A stretch of DNA of 64,000 bases from Ciona intestinalis (GCF_000224145.3 NC_020168.2:1675290-1739289), one strand, 5' to 3'; shown: positions 10,901-37,203, numbered from the stretch's first letter. Notes: generated by a model not told the origin, from the sequence alone. Made by a program: numbers and translations.

Positions 10901-13140
10901 TATTAATTGGCCAAGATTGCTTCATTGCTGGTCATGCTTTTTCAGGTGAGACCAACTTATTATTGCATGTTTATTTGCAGAAAATCATGCAACATTATAA
11001 TTTATTTTCTGTACTTTTATAAAGTTTTATTTCGCAATTCACACACAGTAATTAAGCGCAGATTGGCATCTTTAGCAAGTTAAGTGCTATATCATATGGG
11101 CTAAACTGGATATGTAACAACTTATTTCATGTTAGTAACGCGCTCTTCTGGTGTAGGCACATCGTAAATTAAACACAGCTTAGCTCATGTTACTTTGTTT
11201 CGGCAAACAAAATTGGTATCCCTCAGCTATTCATAAATCGCTGCAGGGCAGATTTAAATTAATTCGTGATTAAAATTTGCAACGTCTATCTAATTGTAGT
11301 TGGGAAATTCCATGTTTACTTTAAATTATTTAAAATGTTTAAAAATATATTTTTGTTTTGTTTCTAAAAAGCTACTGTGAGCTGTGACAATGTTTTTTCG
11401 ACCTTAAAACTAGAAGCTCAATGGACAAATGTTTACCATAAACTTAATACCGCAAAAATATCGGTACTTTGGATTAAGCTTATTCTTAATATTTTTTGTG
11501 AATTCTCCATTAGCAGTTGGATTACAGTCATAAAAAGTTTGAAAAAAATTGATATGTGCCACACAGAATTTTGAAAAGACCAGATATTTAACAAAATGTA
11601 AATTAACCAACTGCAAACAAACTTAGATAATCTTACTTTCTAAAAATAGACACGTTATATATATACAACAAAGCATTCAATAGGTTTGCCTTATTTGATG
11701 TCATAAATTGAAACCAACTTTATACAGTAGCAGGGTTATCTGATCTATAAAACTGTTAATATATAATAATAATGGTGTTTTTATAGGATTTTGATGCAGT
11801 TATATCAGGTTTTTTATCACTTTTTAAGATTTGTACACTTATTATGAAACTATGATATTGACTACTTACATGTGAGAATATTCAGTCAGTCCGGTTTATC
11901 CTTACTTTACCACTACCTCTTTTATATTCTTTGCTGGCTGGTAATTCAGTAACATATGTTTAATGTTTATCAAAGTAAGACCCTAAACAAAAGATACTAG
12001 AAACTTTAAACAACATATTCTTCGGCATTGCATTTGGTGTCAATTTTTGCGTCATCGTGATGCTTCCCAATAATTTTCGCGGAACGCTTAACTTTACTTC
12101 AGTGTTTCACGCTCTAAAAGTTTAATTGTCAGTAATTGTTTGCACCGAACACTTTCTGTATGAATATATATCATCTAGTCTTTATGGTATATCAAAGTAT
12201 TCCATCTTAAAATCCTTCTATGGCTTCAAATAATTGTTTAAATATCTAGATCAATTGCAGTTTAGTTGCATATGATTCAGAAATTACTCATATTCTTTAA
12301 ACCTTTGTTAAGATTATTTATATTATTATGTTACACAGCTTACACCCGGTTCCTTCTTCAACTACATCATCTGTCTTCCATATATGTCGTGGTGCTGCGA
12401 AAGATCTTGATATAATGGCCATTGAAACCATCAGTCAAAACAATCCGCTTGAAACAACGGTGACATACGGGGTACTTGGTGTAGTGGTTGGACTTATCGC
12501 TGACGTTGACATCGACAGTGAACACTTGCGGAAATTTGGGGAAGGATTTAGGACAGCGTTATATGGAGTCTTGCGTGTTCTTACATTTAGAAGTTACAAA
12601 ATAAATGTTAGTTATTTACCAATGGGGAAACCACCTTCTGTTAATTGTGAAAACAATGAAACCACTTCACAATCAAAGCAATCAGTAGAACCAGCTGCAA
12701 ATAATCGTAACTTAGCAGCTGGAGATACCTCCCCTCCGTTACATAATGATCTTCTTGCTCCTCTGAATCAACCTCTTCCAAAGAGCTGGAGGGAGGAGAC
12801 AGGAGAGTATTTGATGGTCAGTGGGATCAACCTGAGCCATCTCTCCCAGGATGCAATGATTCATAAAAATCTCAAATTCGGAGACGGTACAATCCAAGTA
12901 GCAATGATGAGGTCTGGGATGAACAGGCGAACTTTGATAAAGTTGTGGGGAGCATTGGAGGATGGATCAGGTATCGTGGATGACCCCAGTGGACACAAGG
13001 AAGTTCAACTTTGTTCAGCTTTTCGAATCAGCCCGGAGTCGAATCAATGTAAGATTACTCTGGATGGAGAGAAAGTGCCTTTTGGTCCGCTACAATGTCA
13101 AGTACACCATGCACTAGGTAGAATATTCAGCACTGCGTAA
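7950..13140 (+). CDS. sphingosine kinase, isoform A (intronless C-terminal module)
   Basis: Lipid kinase that phosphorylates sphingosine to sphingosine-1-phosphate (DAGK-like fold, SPHK family). Exons 7950-8115, 8323-8437, 8549-8661, 9040-9186, 10099-10193, 10275-10393, 12339-13140 keep one frame and give 518 residues. A divergent N-terminal region (about 1-131) precedes the catalytic motifs: VNPFSGQGKA, SGDGLVHEVINGLMER (nucleotide-binding/catalytic, about 205-220), PGGSGNALAAS (about 235-245). The last exon supplies the lipid-binding half in one piece: GLIADVDIDSE, YLPMGK, LPKSWREE, CSAFRIS, LDGEKVPFGPLQCQVH. It keeps the Asp of the ADVD motif but differs from module B and human SPHK1 around the following helix (EGFRTAL rather than xRFTxG), so substrate preference may differ. 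A poly(A) signal follows at 13251. Gene identity is firm; use of this exon is inferred from its matching phase-2 acceptor. Confidence 0.88.
8758..8935. repeat. short MITE copy in sphingosine kinase intron 3
   Basis: 'taaaacaaatta.ttaaataataaaaatac' to 'aatttgtcatcaccacctagc' corresponds to the two ends of the longer element at 54503-54962 without the tRNA-like centre of that copy. Confidence 0.65.
9887..9983. repeat. short foldback MITE in sphingosine kinase intron 4
   Basis: Begins 'ttaaaggggcataccaac' and ends 'gttggtatgctccta', an inverted pair. The same terminus bounds the large foldback at 44277-45179 and one end is seen near 51736. Confidence 0.75.
10394..12338 (+). other. long intron of the sphingosine kinase gene
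   Basis: A 1.9-kb intron with no supportable gene inside. It separates the shared catalytic exons from the first of the two alternative C-terminal modules and is bounded by a gtgagt donor (10394) and a ttacacag acceptor (12338). Confidence 0.7.
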
Positions 13141-13250
13141 TAACGATACAACCATAGCTTAAACACATTATACTGTACCTTTTTATGTTAAATGCACAAT
13201 TTAATTATTTTATAAATTATTTCTTTAGTAGTTTTTTCATTACAATTTTT

Positions 13251-13256
13251 AATAAA
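13251..13256 (+). terminator. poly(A) signal for sphingosine kinase isoform A
   Basis: Canonical AATAAA 111 bases after the isoform A stop codon and well before the module B acceptor at 14140. It allows isoform A transcripts to end before module B. Confidence 0.6.
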
Positions 13257-14140
13257 ATGTTTGAACCATGTTTTTGTACAAATGTTACGGTTAAGTTGTT
13301 ACATTTGGATTCTAATGCACCACTGATTCCTCCTGCATCTTAATTTATATGCAATCTGTGTATCATTTACTAACTTAATGCTGAAAGGCAACCCGGTTAC
13401 CAACTGTCTTTGTCATGTTCACAACCACCACTAACATTTATGTATGTTTAAATATTTGCCCAAAGTGTAACCATTCTAATTCACTTTTTCCCATCTGTTT
13501 GTTACCATTATCTTGAGCTGTCATGGATGTGATAAATGCTGCTATGAAGCTTGTCATTGATGAATTGCTGCATATTTGAATAATTAAAGCTGTCACAACA
13601 CATTTGTCAACTTTAAAACAAAGCGTGGCTATGCAGTTGTTGGGATGTGCTTTGCATCATTATTTACCAACATTTTGTCCTCCTATTCCTGCACCTGAAA
13701 ACATAAGATACAATGCCAATATATATAGAGACTGCCAACATGTACTTCCTACATTCCATGAGGTTATAAAATAGTTGCTTCAAGCAACAGTTGTGTTTTA
13801 CTGGTATACTTAACAGTATTAAATGAAATTTTAAATTTAGTTAAATTATTAAATAAACTAATTGTGGTGAAGCGTATTGTTGATCTTATTATTGTTTGAA
13901 GTTAGATTCCTTGTTCCTTTAACTTGTAAATTACATTTTCATCAGTCATAAAAGTTCACAAATTAAGTGTTTGTGTTAATGGCTCAAGAGGCTTCTAAAC
14001 AGGTCTAAGTCAGAAAAGTCATTTTGTTTTCTGCATTTTAAGGGTTAGGAACGAATCTTCTAGCATTGTGGCTAGAACATATCTTGTGTTTTATCATAAT
14101 TGTTAATTACAAACAACACACCTTTACTTTAACATTGCAG

Positions 14141-15881
14141 TCAGGAGGTGTCATCTAACATCGTGAGGGACAGTATGTTTGAAATTAGCAGAGGAAGATG
14201 GAGGGAAATGTCGTTAATGCAAGCTGAGATGGGGGATCGAACATTCTACTCATTCCTTAACTTTGGTTGGGGGTTTGTTGCAGATGTTGATATTGAAAGT
14301 GAAAAATACAGGTAAGATTTATGTCCGCTAGCTACTGAAGAGTTGAACAAGATAAAATAAACAAGAATTAATTAGGGTGAAATTGTGATAGAACTATATT
14401 GGACCCTGAGGTTTAATGTTAAATATTAAAAGGTGACTCCGCAATATCAATTATAATTCAGTTTAGTGTTCACATGGTGTATTAAGAAATGTTGTTTTAC
14501 CACCAAGTCAGGTATGTTATGGTTGGTTTTAGTTCATGTAAACTTTGCACAAAAGTTAGAAACCAGTAACAACAAAATGTTTGACAACAAGACTATTTTT
14601 TTAAATATTAGAAATCTTGGTAAAGCAAGATTTACAGTCGGCTGTGCTGTTCGTGTTGCAAACCTTCGCAAATATCATGGAATGATATCTTATTTACCAC
14701 ATGATGATGTTGACATGTTTTCTTTAAACCATAAAACACAACACCAAGTAAGTACATGTTAAAAATACTGAAAAAGTACGCACTACTCATTAATACCTTT
14801 GTTGCAGAATTCTCTGCTATCAGTAAACAACTCAGTCAAATCAGATTCGGCAATTATGACTACAGCTCAACGCAACACCAACTATAGCAACGCAAATGGA
14901 ACAAGTTTTTGCAAAGAGAGTGGTGATGCGTAAGTGAACAAATAGTCAATACAGATGAGTTTATTCCATTTAAATATATATTTTTTATTCCTGTTGTTGG
15001 CTAATTAAGGTTGCTGCATAAATTGACTTTATTATTTTAATTTTAATCTTTATTTTTATTTCAGGGGTGCCTGCATGAACAGAAACATGTCAAAGCAAAA
15101 AGGTCTATGTGACAATTATGAAACAACAGATGATGCAGCCATCATCAAACACACAGATAGTACAACCCCCAAAAAGTTGCAAGTAAAACCTGTCACCCCA
15201 TCACATAAACATTTGAAAAGTTTGAATGAACCGTTGCCTGAAGGTTGGGTATCGTTAGAAGATAACTTTGTGTGGATCATGCCGGTATATCTATCACATA
15301 TTGGACATGATATGCTTGCTATGCCGGCTTCTAAGATGGAAGATAAAGTTATTTATTTGTATTGCTTGAAATCAACAGTGGTAAGAGCAACAGTGTGTAC
15401 TGTAAAGCATAATACAATGCTTTAATATTTTTATAGTCAAAACAAATTCTATTTCATGTTTACTATCGGCAAAGTAATCATAAAAATTCCTGCAAGCTGC
15501 TCAAAAATAGATGTACAGACGGCATTTGAAGTACTTAGGTTTTCAAAATTCAACTTGTTTTACGCAGTCTTATTAATTCAACTGTCTAAAACACATCAAA
15601 ACTGTTTTTAATGTAAAAGTCTATGCGTATTTCTTAAAAAAATATGTTGACAGAGCAAAATGAAGCTAGCGCAAGTATTGCTGGGATTTGAGGACGGTTC
15701 TCACCTCACAGAGGGAGGACAACACGTAATGGTGATTCCTTGCAAAGCTTTTCGTCTTGAGCCCTTCTGCTCTCATACTGGTTATATGACTGTGGACGGA
15801 GAACTGATTCCACATGAACCATTACAAGGTCAATGTACAGATCTGAAGGCACATGTAATATGCAGCGTGGGCCACCCTTAA
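14141..15881 (+). CDS. sphingosine kinase, alternative C-terminal module B (five exons)
   Basis: A second complete lipid-binding half of a sphingosine kinase. Exons 14141-14311, 14612-14747, 14808-14929, 15065-15380, 15654-15881 agree in phase. The first acceptor (cattgcag at 14140) needs two carried bases, exactly what the donor at 10393 supplies (codon GG|T), so it can join the shared catalytic exons to give a 575-residue kinase. Motifs in order: FGWGFVADVDIESEKYR, KARFTVG, ISYLP, LPEGWVSLED, CKAFRLEP, VDGELIPHEPLQGQ; this is closer to human SPHK1 than module A is, and keeps the Asp and Phe equivalents of the sphingosine pocket. No second ATP-binding half exists between 13140 and 14141, so it is either an alternative 3' half of the same gene or a duplicate lacking its front end. 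Which transcript dominates cannot be told from sequence. Confidence 0.85.
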
Positions 15882-17538
15882 ACAGCAACGTTTTTAGTTG
15901 CCACCAAATCTTATGACGCACATGCTGCTGATGTTGTGATTCCTATAACCTATTTAACATTAATGCGCTTAATATAAGTGAATTCAAAAATCACTGTTCA
16001 CGTAATTTAACTAATTTTAGTATTCAAATCACTGTTATAGATGTGTTTTATATTTTATTGGTCAATTTTACATTCTGTTACTCTTATATTTTATTTTTGT
16101 AATTGTTGTAAAAATGCTAATTTTTATAGTCATAATAGATTAGGTATTACTGTTAAAGTTGCTTTATATATTTGTGTTCTATATTTAACTACCTTAATAT
16201 GAGGGTTTGTCTTGAATGTGTAATATTAACTTTGTAAATAACATCATTTCTTCGGTTGCTAAAAACAAATCCTTTAAATGTACTATTGTTGTGACTTGTG
16301 GTGAACAATATGTGTGGTGCTACATGTTACTGGTGTAAAACATTTAAGGTAACCTATTCTAAGAACACGTAACTGTGAAATGTAAGCTATTTCCCACAAA
16401 CTGTATAATTAAATTGTCATACCCTTTGTATTGTGATTTTTGGGAATAATGTTTCGAATATTTGTTATGCTGGACGAAAATCGAACTCGAGACATTTTAA
16501 TTTGTTCCAAACACGACTTATGTCTGGAAAATTGTGATTATGCGTGTTAGTGAGATAAAGAATCCACAGAACGATGGACGCCTATATTAATTACAATTCA
16601 AGCAAAGACAATTAAAACACTTATTAATACCTTAGTACCATTTATCATAATTCATACATTATTTTTACCATACCATCATATATTAAGTTAGGGGAAGATG
16701 GGACTAGGCCAAATATTAGTCATTAATTTTAAAATCTTTTTGTAAAAAAAACCATTTGATAACAGTCAACAATGTTACAGTATTATATGTCAGTACTCTC
16801 ACTGTCTAATTAAAACTGGAACTGGCGGGATTTTTTGCATCATCAATCCAGAATCGAAGTTTAATAAAACAAGATGAAATATTCAGCACAGTTTGTTTTT
16901 TTCTCATAAAACTATAGTTGTAGTTTCGGTAGGTTAACTACAAGTTGCAGGTTACTACGTATGAACGTACCCACCATCGTACCAAATAAATTCGTTCACT
17001 ACAAACCAACGTACGGGTTTTCATTAATATGCAACCCTCGTGTGACCTGTCGCGGGGCGACCTAGGACACGCCCCTCATAGACCGTTACATTTATACTAT
17101 TCTTTCCCTTTTACATGTTATTTTGACTATTTAGGATATTTGCTAATTTAGACTAAATTATACTTTAGGTGTCGTTAAAGAACGATTCTTAGTATAATTT
17201 GTTACAACTTTACGCTTACAATAACATCAAGTTACACCACGTACTGCACAACGAAAGTAAGTTATAAACAGGTACATAAACGTGCTGAAAGATCGAGTTA
17301 TTTTCTCCACGAAAACCATTAATTACCGCAGACCAACGTCTCCGGATCAGTGACGCGCACTAACTGTAACCAACAAAGTTTATATCTGGTGCAGAACATT
17401 TACCAATATAAAAAGAGACATATTTGTTGTTATACTGCAATGAGAGCTGCTGCTTAACTTGATAAACTTAGTTTAGTAAACGCAACACGAAAGGGCAATA
17501 AACGAATAATAAAAACACCATCATTGTTATACACACAA
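15882..17538. other. intergenic stretch with a partial MITE
   Basis: 3' UTR of module B transcripts and intergenic DNA between convergent genes. From about 16690 to 16960 it contains a degraded MITE of family C (starts 'ggggaagatgggactaggcc'; carries the reverse complement of the family's 'gtagttaacctaccgaaact' block). Otherwise nothing supportable is seen. Confidence 0.55.
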
Positions 17539-20500
17539 CTAAAATGTGGTTTCGTATTTTGCCCAAGGTCCATTTGTCTTGCTGTTGCTGGCAACCCACT
17601 TCGTTGGAATAAGCGAATCCGGCGGACCCTTATGCGCATGGCGGTGTACCATCTTGTAACGAGTAATATCACCATGTACCTTTGGGTTAAACAATTTCGA
17701 CGATTTCCCTTTTTCTTTGTTACTGCGAAAGATTGTTGGCCTTCTCAAATCAGCTTCAGGTTTATAGAGCGACGACCGAAGCCGAGCCTTGCTTGCCGAG
17801 TCTTCCACAGCAAAGTTTAGGTTGGTGAAAGGTTGATGTCGACCCATTTGCAAACTCCGATTAAAGGAATAAGACACACCCGGTGATTCGAGGTGTGGAG
17901 CTGAGTTCCGTGTTGGTTCCGACACTGCCCTGACCAACTTCTGCAGAGTTTCAGGTTTGATTGTGCAATTCACAACTGACTGTCCACGTGTTTTGTTGTT
18001 TGACATTTTATCATGAAATGGCCGGCCCTCGTGCTCGTCCCACCTTGTGGAGCCGGACAAACTGCTCTCGTTCATGGATCGAGTTCCGTAAAACGAAGAT
18101 GACCCACGTGATGCTGTGGGGCATGAAGAACCGCCATCGAATGAATTTAGTTCCGATATGGCGCCAGATCTAACAGAAGTTGATGTAGATTTGCAGCTAC
18201 TCTGACTTTCAGACCGAGAACTCGCTCTCTTTTTCTGTCGTGATGACATTGTAGAGTATTTGCTCTCATATCGCTTAAGCCTTTCTGATTTACGCAGTTG
18301 ACCGTCCGTTGTATTGCTTCGTAAAGAAGTCACTGGGTATCAAATATTATATGTAAATGAAGTAAATATATATTCGAATGGTCAAAGAGTTAAGGGCTGA
18401 CTTACATGGTTCATTTTCTGGGATGGAATCTAATGTAGCTCGTGAACCATCCGATACTGTTAGTCTTCGTTTTCTGTCTCTTCGTGAAACCGAAATACTT
18501 AATTTAGTTTCGCGTTTCAAGGGTGGCAACGTAACGTTGGATTCACTTTTGGCCTGTATTCATGGTACTTAATATAAATCAGTTAAAGTTGGCATTTAAT
18601 TTACCTCAGATGTCGCACGTGTTGGGTGGTGAGAACTTTTTAGATTCTTTAAACTTCCTACAGTAGTTTGCCTTTCATGTGCCTTTTTATTAGCGTGTGG
18701 TGCATTCTTTCCTATTCCCCAACTTTGTTTTAGAAACAGCAGGTTCCACGCAAATTCTTTCTGATGTGGGTCTATAACAAAGCTGTTATGTTGAGTGGGA
18801 GAATTTATAAACCCAACGAAAAACTTGTAATCTTAATGTCGGATGCTGTTTATTCGCTACAACATTGGTTGCGAAGTATTCGCTACCAAATGGTTTTATA
18901 TTTGCGTGTACAATTTTTATATAATAACAGTGGGAAAAGATGGAACACTTAAGCACATATTGCTCAATATTTTCAAATTCAAAATATAGGCCCCGTTTTG
19001 TGTAATACCACGAATTAGTACTATTTTACATTTATTAATTGACAACAATCTAAAAATATATATTAAAAAACACACGGGGAGTTATTTAGCAATTTGCACA
19101 ACAGGTGTAATTTTACTAAGTCGAAAACACAGTGTAGAACGGTACAGTTCAAAATCCTTGTTAATTTTGATTATAAGTGAACTTGTTAATAGGAATACAC
19201 GTATATATCACGAAATAATATCGTACGCATTGAAAATCTAGTTTAAACATTTTATCTTTTGCCCTCCCCTATTTTTCTCTTGTACGGGGGCAAAGCGGCG
19301 CGCCTATACCTGTAACCCAGAGGTATTGAATTCAAGGATCGTCGCTGCTACCATCGGGGGTGTATATGTCTTTGGCAAGACACTTAACGACAATCGCTCC
19401 AACTTAGTGGTCACTAATAGGTTGTCCAAATTATCAGCCACACATTAAAATGTAAAAAAAACTCTAAAAAAATAATTACTCACAAAGTAACATACAAGGT
19501 AACTCGTAAGCTGGCACGAAGTGTCTGAAGATCCGTGTTATAATGACTGTCATTTTCCGGTCGCGCGAGGATAAAGTAAGTTACATTCATTCATTGCTAC
19601 AGTTTTTAACATATAGTAGTGTGGGGGAAGATGGGACAACTTTTCATCCTATTTTCCTGTTCCATTTAGTAGTAAAAAAAGAACATTCCAAAAAATATAA
19701 AACCGTATGTCTGCAACTCTCATAACGTGCTGTTAATTATTTAAAACACGATCAGGATATATGGATATTATGTGCTAAAGATGTCCCGCCCTCCCCCATT
19801 CTACTATACTTATTATTGTATGAAAACTGATATTGTGTGAACGACAACGGGCACTGTTCAAACATATATCCTACGCCTATAGACTTGTGTTAACAGAAAA
19901 TTGCTAACAAGTATTAATAATGTTTACATTTTTGCTACAAATTGGGTATTGCTACGCTGTTTTTTGGCACAAGCCACTTCTTATAAATTATCACCAATTG
20001 CAAATGATTAAACTTCGAATATATTTTCCACCTATTATTTTGTTATTATATATCAGTATATCATGTTTGAAGCACCCCTGAGATATAAACTATTGAATTA
20101 AAAACAAACCTTAAAATTAGGCAATGCAAACGTACAAAACTACAGTATAGGGGGGAGATGGGACACCAAATTAAATATTTTATATTAACACTATTCTGCA
20201 ACTTGTAGTTAACCTACCGAAACTAACAGGCTGTGCTAGTTTCTTTGTCATGTAAACATTACATATATAACTTTTAAACGATATTATTTGTTGTTTTTAT
20301 CCCAAATTAAAGTCTTATTAACTCATGTCTATTTTCCTCATGTTTATATTTCTTTTTTTCAATTCGTGATATTATTGTCAAAATAATCTTTAACATTATT
20401 TTTTTGATTATCATTAAATAGGGGTCCGTAAATAAAAAATTAAAAAAAGTCTTGTCTGACAAAGTGTCCCATTTTCTCCATCCTACTATAATTAACGTTA

Positions 20501-20773
20501 CATGAATTTCCCAAGCCGCCGCCGGTTGTGTCTGTGTGTGAAAGATAGTGCTTGTCGTATGAAACTGTCCGAGTCCTAGCTGGAAAATCCGAAGGCCCTT
20601 TACCACTTTTCACATTTGAGGAATACCTAGATTTCAAAGGTGGTAACAATAGATTGGAAACAGAATTTCCAAATAGGGTGATTATATCACGTTTTTTACT
20701 TAAAGAAATATACTTACCGAGTTGCTGTTTCTGACGAACTTAAACCTTCGGACAACGGTCGTACATGAACCAT
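17539..20773 (-). CDS. unrecognised Ser/Arg-rich protein
   Basis: I do not recognise this protein. Exons on the minus strand: 20773-20718, 20626-20502, 18771-18605, 18553-18406, 18332-17539; all four junctions agree in phase and total 1,290 bases, 429 residues. The first three-quarters is basic, Ser-rich and probably disordered (RQKKRASSRSESQSS; RRDRKRRLTVSDGSR). Short ordered-looking stretches are EFAWNLLFLKQSW in exon 3 and, at the C-terminus, GDITRYKMVHRHAHKGPPDS and NGPWAKYETTF. There is no signal peptide or membrane segment. The last intron is short (73 bases), but intron 2 is 1.7 kb and packed with MITEs and a SINE; one MITE ends about 10 bases from the exon 2 donor. The first ATG is the least certain part, since no acceptor-like site precedes it. 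The internal exons are supported by open frames and phase agreement only. Confidence 0.6.
18922..19275 (+). repeat. MITE family B
   Basis: Starts 'gggaaaagatggaacactta', ends near 'atcttttgccctcccctatt'. Matches 37756-38107 and, reversed, 62951-63277. It sits in intron 2 of the Ser/Arg-rich gene. Confidence 0.75.
19283..19592 (+). repeat. tRNA-derived SINE, full-length copy
   Basis: Plus orientation: a tRNA-like head (from 'gcaaagcggcgcgcctatac', B-box-like region near 19333), the core 'gtctttggcaagacacttaa', a middle 'gtcactaataggttgtccaa', and a tail 'gataaagtaagttacattca' ending in ATTC repeats. The core motif is of the kind shared by many marine invertebrate SINEs. Confidence 0.82.
19612..19808 (+). 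repeat. MITE family A
   Basis: Inverted ends 'tatagtagtgtgggggaaga' and 'cctcccccattctactata'; interior 'ttttcatcctattttcctgt ... aaaacacgatcaggatat'. About 195 bp; TA at both ends suggests a TA target as in Tc1/mariner-type MITEs. Confidence 0.85.
20145..20490 (+). repeat. MITE family C, ending at the exon 2 donor of the Ser/Arg-rich gene
   Basis: Begins 'tataggggggagatgggaca' and ends 'cattttctccatcctactata'. Interior matches 41677-42106 and 61540-62006. About 100 bp before it also resembles the DNA before the 41.7-kb copy, so a larger unit was shared. Confidence 0.8.
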
Positions 20774-23269
20774 AATTAAAAAAAAGACAATGCTTAGTAA
20801 TTTTTAGGAAAAGTAAGAATACTATGCTACTATATTAAACTGCACTGTAAAATTTACTGTTAAAGGAAAGATGCTAAACTTTGCAACACAATAGGGCGAA
20901 ACACTTATTGCACTTAATAATAAATCTTTTCATTAAACGGTGTTTACAAATCGTTCAGATCGGTTGTTCGGCGCCGCTGTAATAACAATATTGAAAATAA
21001 TCTAACTTTTAAATCTATGCGCTCCAAAACTCTTCGAGCTATAAAGTTAACTGATTTAATATTCAAAGAAAACATTTACACATTAAGCCGGTAGTACAGA
21101 CCAAATTAGGAAACGCGACCTTGCCCAAGACCACAAATTACTGAAACTGAAGCAAAAAAAATATTTATATTTAATATTTATATATTAAATATTGATCCTT
21201 TCCTTTGGCTAAACTGTCGCTGGTGAAGGTCTATTGTACATAAAGTTGACATCGTGTTGACATGTCGAAAACAAAAGTCTTACAAGAAAAGGGCGGTATT
21301 TAAAGCTGGTGCTTTATACAGTGGTATCTCCATTGTTTAAGGAAACGCCAAGCCATTCTCGTCGGATGAGGTCGATCACGAAAGCTTTAGATAACTTTTA
21401 GATTACCCTTATAAAGAAAGCGTAAGAGCGACCTGTGGTCTGTAATTACAGTTCACCGAATAGAGAGAACTTTTAACCCTTTCTCTTGACAGCATTCGTT
21501 TTCACTAACGCCTCCTCATCTCCCTTTCAAACCGAAGGAGTGGCTGCTTTAATTGCAGACGTGTTTTAAAACAACACACATCTATTGGAATTGGACGGTA
21601 AGCTTTTATCACAAAACTGAATCCCATTCTTCAGCGTGGGTTACTTTGGAAACAGAGGCTACTGAATCAAATGAGTCGTTTAATTACACTTTTGTTAGAA
21701 CCTTTAATTGGGTTAGCGGATTAATTTACGGAAGGATGAATCGTGCTGAACAATATATAAATGAGAGCTTTTTAAAAAAGCACGCACAGTGTTTGCGTCA
21801 CGGAATGTTAATAAAATAAATACAACGCTGTTGAATCTGACTAAGCTGACTTGTAAGGCGGGCTATATTAATTAGATCTGTGGACCAGAGATAACTCATT
21901 ACCCTTAGGTGGAGCTTTATAAAACTCCACCCAAATTGCCCTTTCGTGAAAAGGTGTATATTTGCTATGTGTAAGCATACTCTACAACTCAAAAGCTGGT
22001 CGCAGTATTTTTATGTATACGCCATGTTTATAGTTTTGTAGCATATAGTAGGAGGGGGAAAATGGGACAACTTTCATTTTATGTTCTCGTTGCATGTGGT
22101 AGCTAACGAAGAAAATTTAAAGAATTATAAAACGTATCCCACGACTTCTACAGACCGTTGTTAATTGTTTAAAACACGATCAGGATATTTGGATATTATG
22201 TACTAAAGGTGTCCCATCTTCCCCCACCCTCTGTATATGAGTTGGGAGACATTTTTGCCAGGTGCACAGTAATACTAATTACCCCTTTGAATTAAAACTG
22301 TGATTATAAAGAACCTCACACTCATACTTAGACCACCACGTTACTATATGGGACTCTATTTATACGAACTATTTGCAGCTACTATCGGTGAAACAAAACC
22401 GGACATTCAACAAATTTATTCTATAGTATACATAACTAGCGCTGCCCAATGTAACAAAGCAGCAAAATTTACGAAATATTCACGACACACAAAACCAGCC
22501 AACCAATCGAATACCGGTATCTACATCATAGGTAATACTCACATAATCAGTCAGTCATGCATTCGAAACACAATTACCACAAATTATCTTCATGCGACTA
22601 CAAACAACGCAGTGACAATACGGACTTCACCGACCCACTCGTGCCGGGGTTACGAAACTTTGATCACCGCGATTATTGCACGAGAATACATTGATGCCAA
22701 TGTTCGGTAATATCATGGGGATGTTATGTACAGCATATTTCATGGTATAGTAAACGTAACGTACCGGAGGTTCGGGAGTGAAGAAACATAGTTCAAGAAA
22801 ATAATCGGCAACACGACCGGGTATGGGGTGCGGAGCAATGACGTGCATAAGCATTAACGTATTGTGATTATACAGTGTTAAATATACACTCACTTTAAGT
22901 CGCTACCAGCTATACACTTGCAACAAGTACGTGTGGTCGCATCACACGTTGGTTAGATTACCTATTAATTAAATATGTTAATTAGTTGCACGTCGTTTTA
23001 TAACACTTTGATATTGTAGGCTTCAACATTTGCATGCTACGTGTACAGCACCAGCACATGTTGCTACATCACAAACAGAAGAATCCAAACCATGCTGCAT
23101 TCAGCGAGGAAATAAATAAGCTTGGAACTTCTCAATTGCGATTTGTTTTGTACGGACCACAAGTAAGTGCTACCACACCAACCCTTATATAAAGGGGGAA
23201 AATAAATGAAATAATTCGCAGTAAATTCCAAGATTGCTGAACATTTTCTAATAAGTTGAAGACTGCCCA
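20774..23269. other. intergenic stretch with one MITE
   Basis: No convincing gene. An open frame at 22300-22710 has no family resemblance and unusual composition. One MITE of family A lies at 22044-22236 (listed). The rest is AT-rich sequence between the 5' end of the Ser/Arg-rich gene and the 3' end of KIF5. Confidence 0.55.
22044..22236 (+). repeat. MITE family A
   Basis: 'tatagtaggagggggaaaat' to 'cccatcttcccccaccctc'. Interior as in the copies at 19612 and 40595. Confidence 0.82.
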
Positions 23270-37194
<13,925 letters not shown>

Positions 37195-37203
37195 CTTATA
37201 CTA

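Noticed and set aside
20640-20717. Continuation of the LPPLKSRYSSN frame upstream of 20626 as coding
   Set aside because: The frame would need a 19-base intron, too short to splice; the acceptor at 20627 with a longer intron keeps phase and was preferred.
22300-22710. Open frame of 136 codons with many Thr/Ile/Asn
   Set aside because: No splice context, no family resemblance, and composition that fits chance in AT-rich DNA.
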